A stretch of 7,998 nucleotides of DNA. Origin: Pseudomonadota bacterium. GTDB taxonomy: Bacteria > Pseudomonadota > Alphaproteobacteria > Rhizobiales > Rhizobiaceae. The notes under the pieces are model-generated. The model saw only the letters and a program-made list of their open reading frames with translations, ran no database searches and was not told the DNA's origin. Location: assembly GCA_023393575.1 (NCBI GenBank), contig JAEWKX010000413.1:1-7998 (forward strand), in the 5' to 3' direction. The number at the start of each line of letters is the position of its first letter. Within the stretch, counting starts at the first letter, position 1. Shown in pieces: positions 7,005 through 7,998 of the stretch. Made by a program: the position numbers and the translations under genes.

Positions 7005-7265
7005 CTAGCTGTGGGCCGCGAAGAAGTCCCGGTTGCCGCAGAAACCGGGACCTGCCTGCGGGCTGGAGCCGCTGCCGGCGGAGAGCCAGGCCTCGCAGTC
7101 GGCGCTGTAACGACAGAAGATGCAGGATCTGGCGGCCTGCGCCATGGTCAGCCCCAGCCGTTCCTGCCCGGCCATTTCCTGATCGACGCCCAGCCGCTCC
7201 ATCATCATGCCCATCAGGTGCGACTGGCGCTCGAGCCGCGCCCCGATCCGTCTTACGATCTCCAT
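7005..7265 (-). CDS. DUF6455-type small four-cysteine protein
   Basis: This is an 86-residue soluble protein resembling the alphaproteobacterial DUF6455 group, whose function is unknown. An N-terminal helical part carries HLMGMMMERLGVD (16-28). It is followed by ARSCIFCRYSADCEAWL (45-61) and a C-terminal GFCGNRDFF (74-82). The four cysteines (48, 51, 57, 76) in a C-x2-C-x5-C...C pattern suggest a metal or Fe-S site, which is inference. The ATG at 7265 is preferred because GGAGGAAACC lies directly upstream on the minus strand; the frame stays open to 7343 but that part lacks conserved character. Convergent with copZ. An FNR/FixK-type promoter lies upstream, so oxygen limitation may induce it. 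Confidence 0.82.
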   Translation of the reverse strand: MEIVRRIGARLERQSHLMGMMMERLGVDQEMAGQERLGLTMAQAARSCIFCRYSADCEAWLSAGSGSSPQAGPGFCGNRDFFAAHS

Positions 7266-7297
7266 GGTTTCCTCCGATGCCGAGTTTCTCCCGTCCA

Positions 7298-7339
7298 ACC
7301 CTAGCGGGCCTGCCGGCGGCGGCGGTTGATCTGGAGCAA
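7298..7339 (-). promoter_or_regulatory. FNR/FixK-type class II promoter for the DUF6455 gene
   Basis: On the minus strand TTGCT-CCAG-ATCAA (7339-7326) matches the FNR/FixK/FnrN box TTGAT-N4-ATCAA at 9 of 10 defined bases. After 22 bases comes TAGGGT (7303-7298), a fair -10 element. This predicts transcription from about 7291, putting the box centre at -41.5, the exact class II activation position, and leaving a 26-base leader before the ATG at 7265. There is no good -35, as expected for an activator-dependent promoter. Which CRP/FNR-family protein binds is unknown. Confidence 0.62.
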
Positions 7340-7566
7340 GCATCCGGCGTTTTTGCCGGCTCTTCCGCGGACATGTCGACAGGGCAACAACGGGCAGCTT
7401 GAGGCAGCGGGAAGGGCTTGCCGAGATCGACCATCGCCCCTCGGGTCGTGAAGACGAATTGCGGCCGCCCCCGGCGCCCCCGATGCGTCATCCTCGACAT
7501 CGCGCTTGCCGGAAGCAGTCCTTCCCCGTTGCCGCGTCGCATCTTTCAAAAAAAAAACGGGCTGCA

Positions 7567-7593
7567 TGTCACAGCGGCAAATCCTGCCTCGTC
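7567..7593 (+). promoter_or_regulatory. ECF41 sigma-factor promoter (TGTCACA-N16-CGTC)
   Basis: TGTCACA (7567-7573), exactly 16 bases, then CGTC (7590-7593). This is the promoter signature known for ECF41 extracytoplasmic-function sigma factors, which typically control a linked carboxymuconolactone decarboxylase, oxidoreductase or epimerase (COE) gene. The downstream gene here is a carboxymuconolactone decarboxylase, so motif and context agree. Transcription would begin near 7600, about 25 bases before the ATG. An A10 run (7548-7557) sits roughly at -52 to -43, where an UP element would lie. Confidence 0.82.
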
Positions 7594-7624
7594 TTTGTGT
7601 CGTAACCCAACAGAGGATATGACC

Positions 7625-7998
7625 ATGACACCGAAACTGGATCCCTTCGCAGCATCTCCCGTCCTCATGAAGAAGTGGATGGGTGTGTCGATGGATGTGG
7701 CAGCCAGCCTGGAATGGAACCTCATCGAACTGGTGAAGATCCGTTCCTCGCAGATCAACGGCTGCGCCAACTGCATCAACATGCACACCTCCGAGGCCCG
7801 CGCCAGGGGCGAGACCGAGCAGCGCATCTATCTGCTCTCGGCCTGGCGTGAGGCGCCGTGCTATACGGATCGCGAACGCGCCGCGCTGGGCTGGACCGAG
7901 GCGCTGACGCGACTTTCGGAAGGCCGCGAACTGGAGCCGGCGCGCCAGGCGCTGGAGACGGAGTTTACCGAGGAGGAGCAGGTGAAGCTGACCCTGAT
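7625..7998 (+). CDS. Carboxymuconolactone decarboxylase / AhpD-like protein (COE type), 3' end missing
   Basis: This is a member of the CMD/AhpD alkylhydroperoxidase-like family; members of this subgroup are usually linked to ECF41 sigma factors and their substrate is unknown. There are 124 complete codons before the window edge, with no stop. The redox motif Cys47-Ala-Asn-Cys50 followed by His54 lies in SSQINGCANCINMHT (41-55), preceded by the ELVKIR helix and followed by ARGETEQRIYLLSAWREAP and DRERAALGWTEALT, all typical. This supports thiol-based (hydro)peroxidase chemistry rather than true decarboxylation. AGAGGA (7612-7617) lies seven bases before the ATG at 7625; an in-frame ATG at 7619 is too close to it. 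Only the last 20-40 residues should be missing. By analogy with other genomes, an ECF41 sigma gene probably follows outside the window. Confidence 0.92.
   Translation, partial: MTPKLDPFAASPVLMKKWMGVSMDVAASLEWNLIELVKIRSSQINGCANCINMHTSEARARGETEQRIYLLSAWREAPCYTDRERAALGWTEALTRLSEGRELEPARQALETEFTEEEQVKLTL

Larger units (their letters stand above)
7266..7624. other. Divergent intergenic region without a gene
   Basis: These 359 bases separate the divergent DUF6455 and carboxymuconolactone decarboxylase genes. The left part holds the FNR/FixK-type promoter, the right part the ECF41-type promoter. Between about 7340 and 7547 I see only a small hairpin (CCGGC 7344-7348 with GCCGG 7355-7359) and no protein-like reading frame; open frames there are rich in Arg, Pro and Ala and lack a credible Shine-Dalgarno. 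An A10 run (7548-7557) stands out against the GC-rich background. Confidence 0.6.

Noticed and set aside
7344..7359. CCGGC-GTTTTT-GCCGG hairpin as an intrinsic terminator.
   Set aside because: The T-run is in the loop, not after the stem, and the site lies upstream of genes rather than at a gene end.
6934..7542. Long open frames on both strands across 6934-7605.
   Set aside because: Arg/Pro/Ala-rich translations without domains; they conflict with the DUF6455-type frame and the promoter elements.
7548..7557. A10 run as a phase-variable tract or minus-strand terminator.
   Set aside because: It lies outside any coding frame, and no stem precedes it on the minus strand; an UP-like role for the ECF41 promoter fits better.
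6964..7570. GGGCTGCATGTC occurs at 6964-6975 and 7559-7570.
   Set aside because: A single 12-bp match with different flanks; only the second copy continues into the ECF41 motif, so it is not taken as an attachment site or paired operator.

Overview
The window reads as chromosomal DNA from a high-GC alphaproteobacterium, most likely a member of the Rhizobiales (Rhizobium/Sinorhizobium/Shinella-like). This rests on the GC-rich codon use, the rhizobial style of the MerR/CopA/CopZ copper cluster, a DUF6455-type protein, and a copy of the GC-rich palindromic repeats that litter rhizobial genomes. No tRNA, rRNA, CRISPR array, insertion sequence or origin was seen.

Layout. 1-855 (minus) is the N-terminal half of a class A penicillin-binding protein with a GT51 glycosyltransferase domain, cut by the window edge. 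1025-1489 (plus) is a YcgN-type cysteine-cluster protein. 1565-2479 (minus) is a GcvA-like LysR regulator, divergent from a 10-helix EamA/DMT exporter at 2589-3512. 3622-6958 is a copper-resistance operon: a CueR-type promoter, the P1B ATPase copA, the regulator cueR (ATGA overlap with copA), and the Cu(I) chaperone copZ (ATGA overlap with cueR). 7005-7265 (minus) is a small DUF6455-type four-cysteine protein. 7625 to the end (plus) is a carboxymuconolactone decarboxylase/AhpD-like protein, cut by the window edge.

Copper module. Cu(I)-bound CueR would activate the promoter before copA and, through a second near-identical operator inside the 3' end of cueR, a separate promoter for copZ. CopZ would carry Cu(I) to CopA, which exports it across the inner membrane. 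CopA carries two oddities: a His-rich linker with 12-bp tandem repeats after its metal-binding domain, and an in-frame insertion of about 56 codons made of GC-rich palindromes in the catalytic P-domain just before the GDGxND motif.

The right end holds two regulatory signals. One is an FNR/FixK-type box (9 of 10 defined bases) centred exactly at -41.5 relative to the start inferred from a TAGGGT -10 element, upstream of the DUF6455 gene. The other is an exact match to the ECF41 sigma-factor promoter (TGTCACA-N16-CGTC) upstream of the carboxymuconolactone decarboxylase gene. I do not see a wholly new system. The best candidates for something undescribed are the palindromic insertion in CopA and the FNR-type control of the DUF6455 gene.
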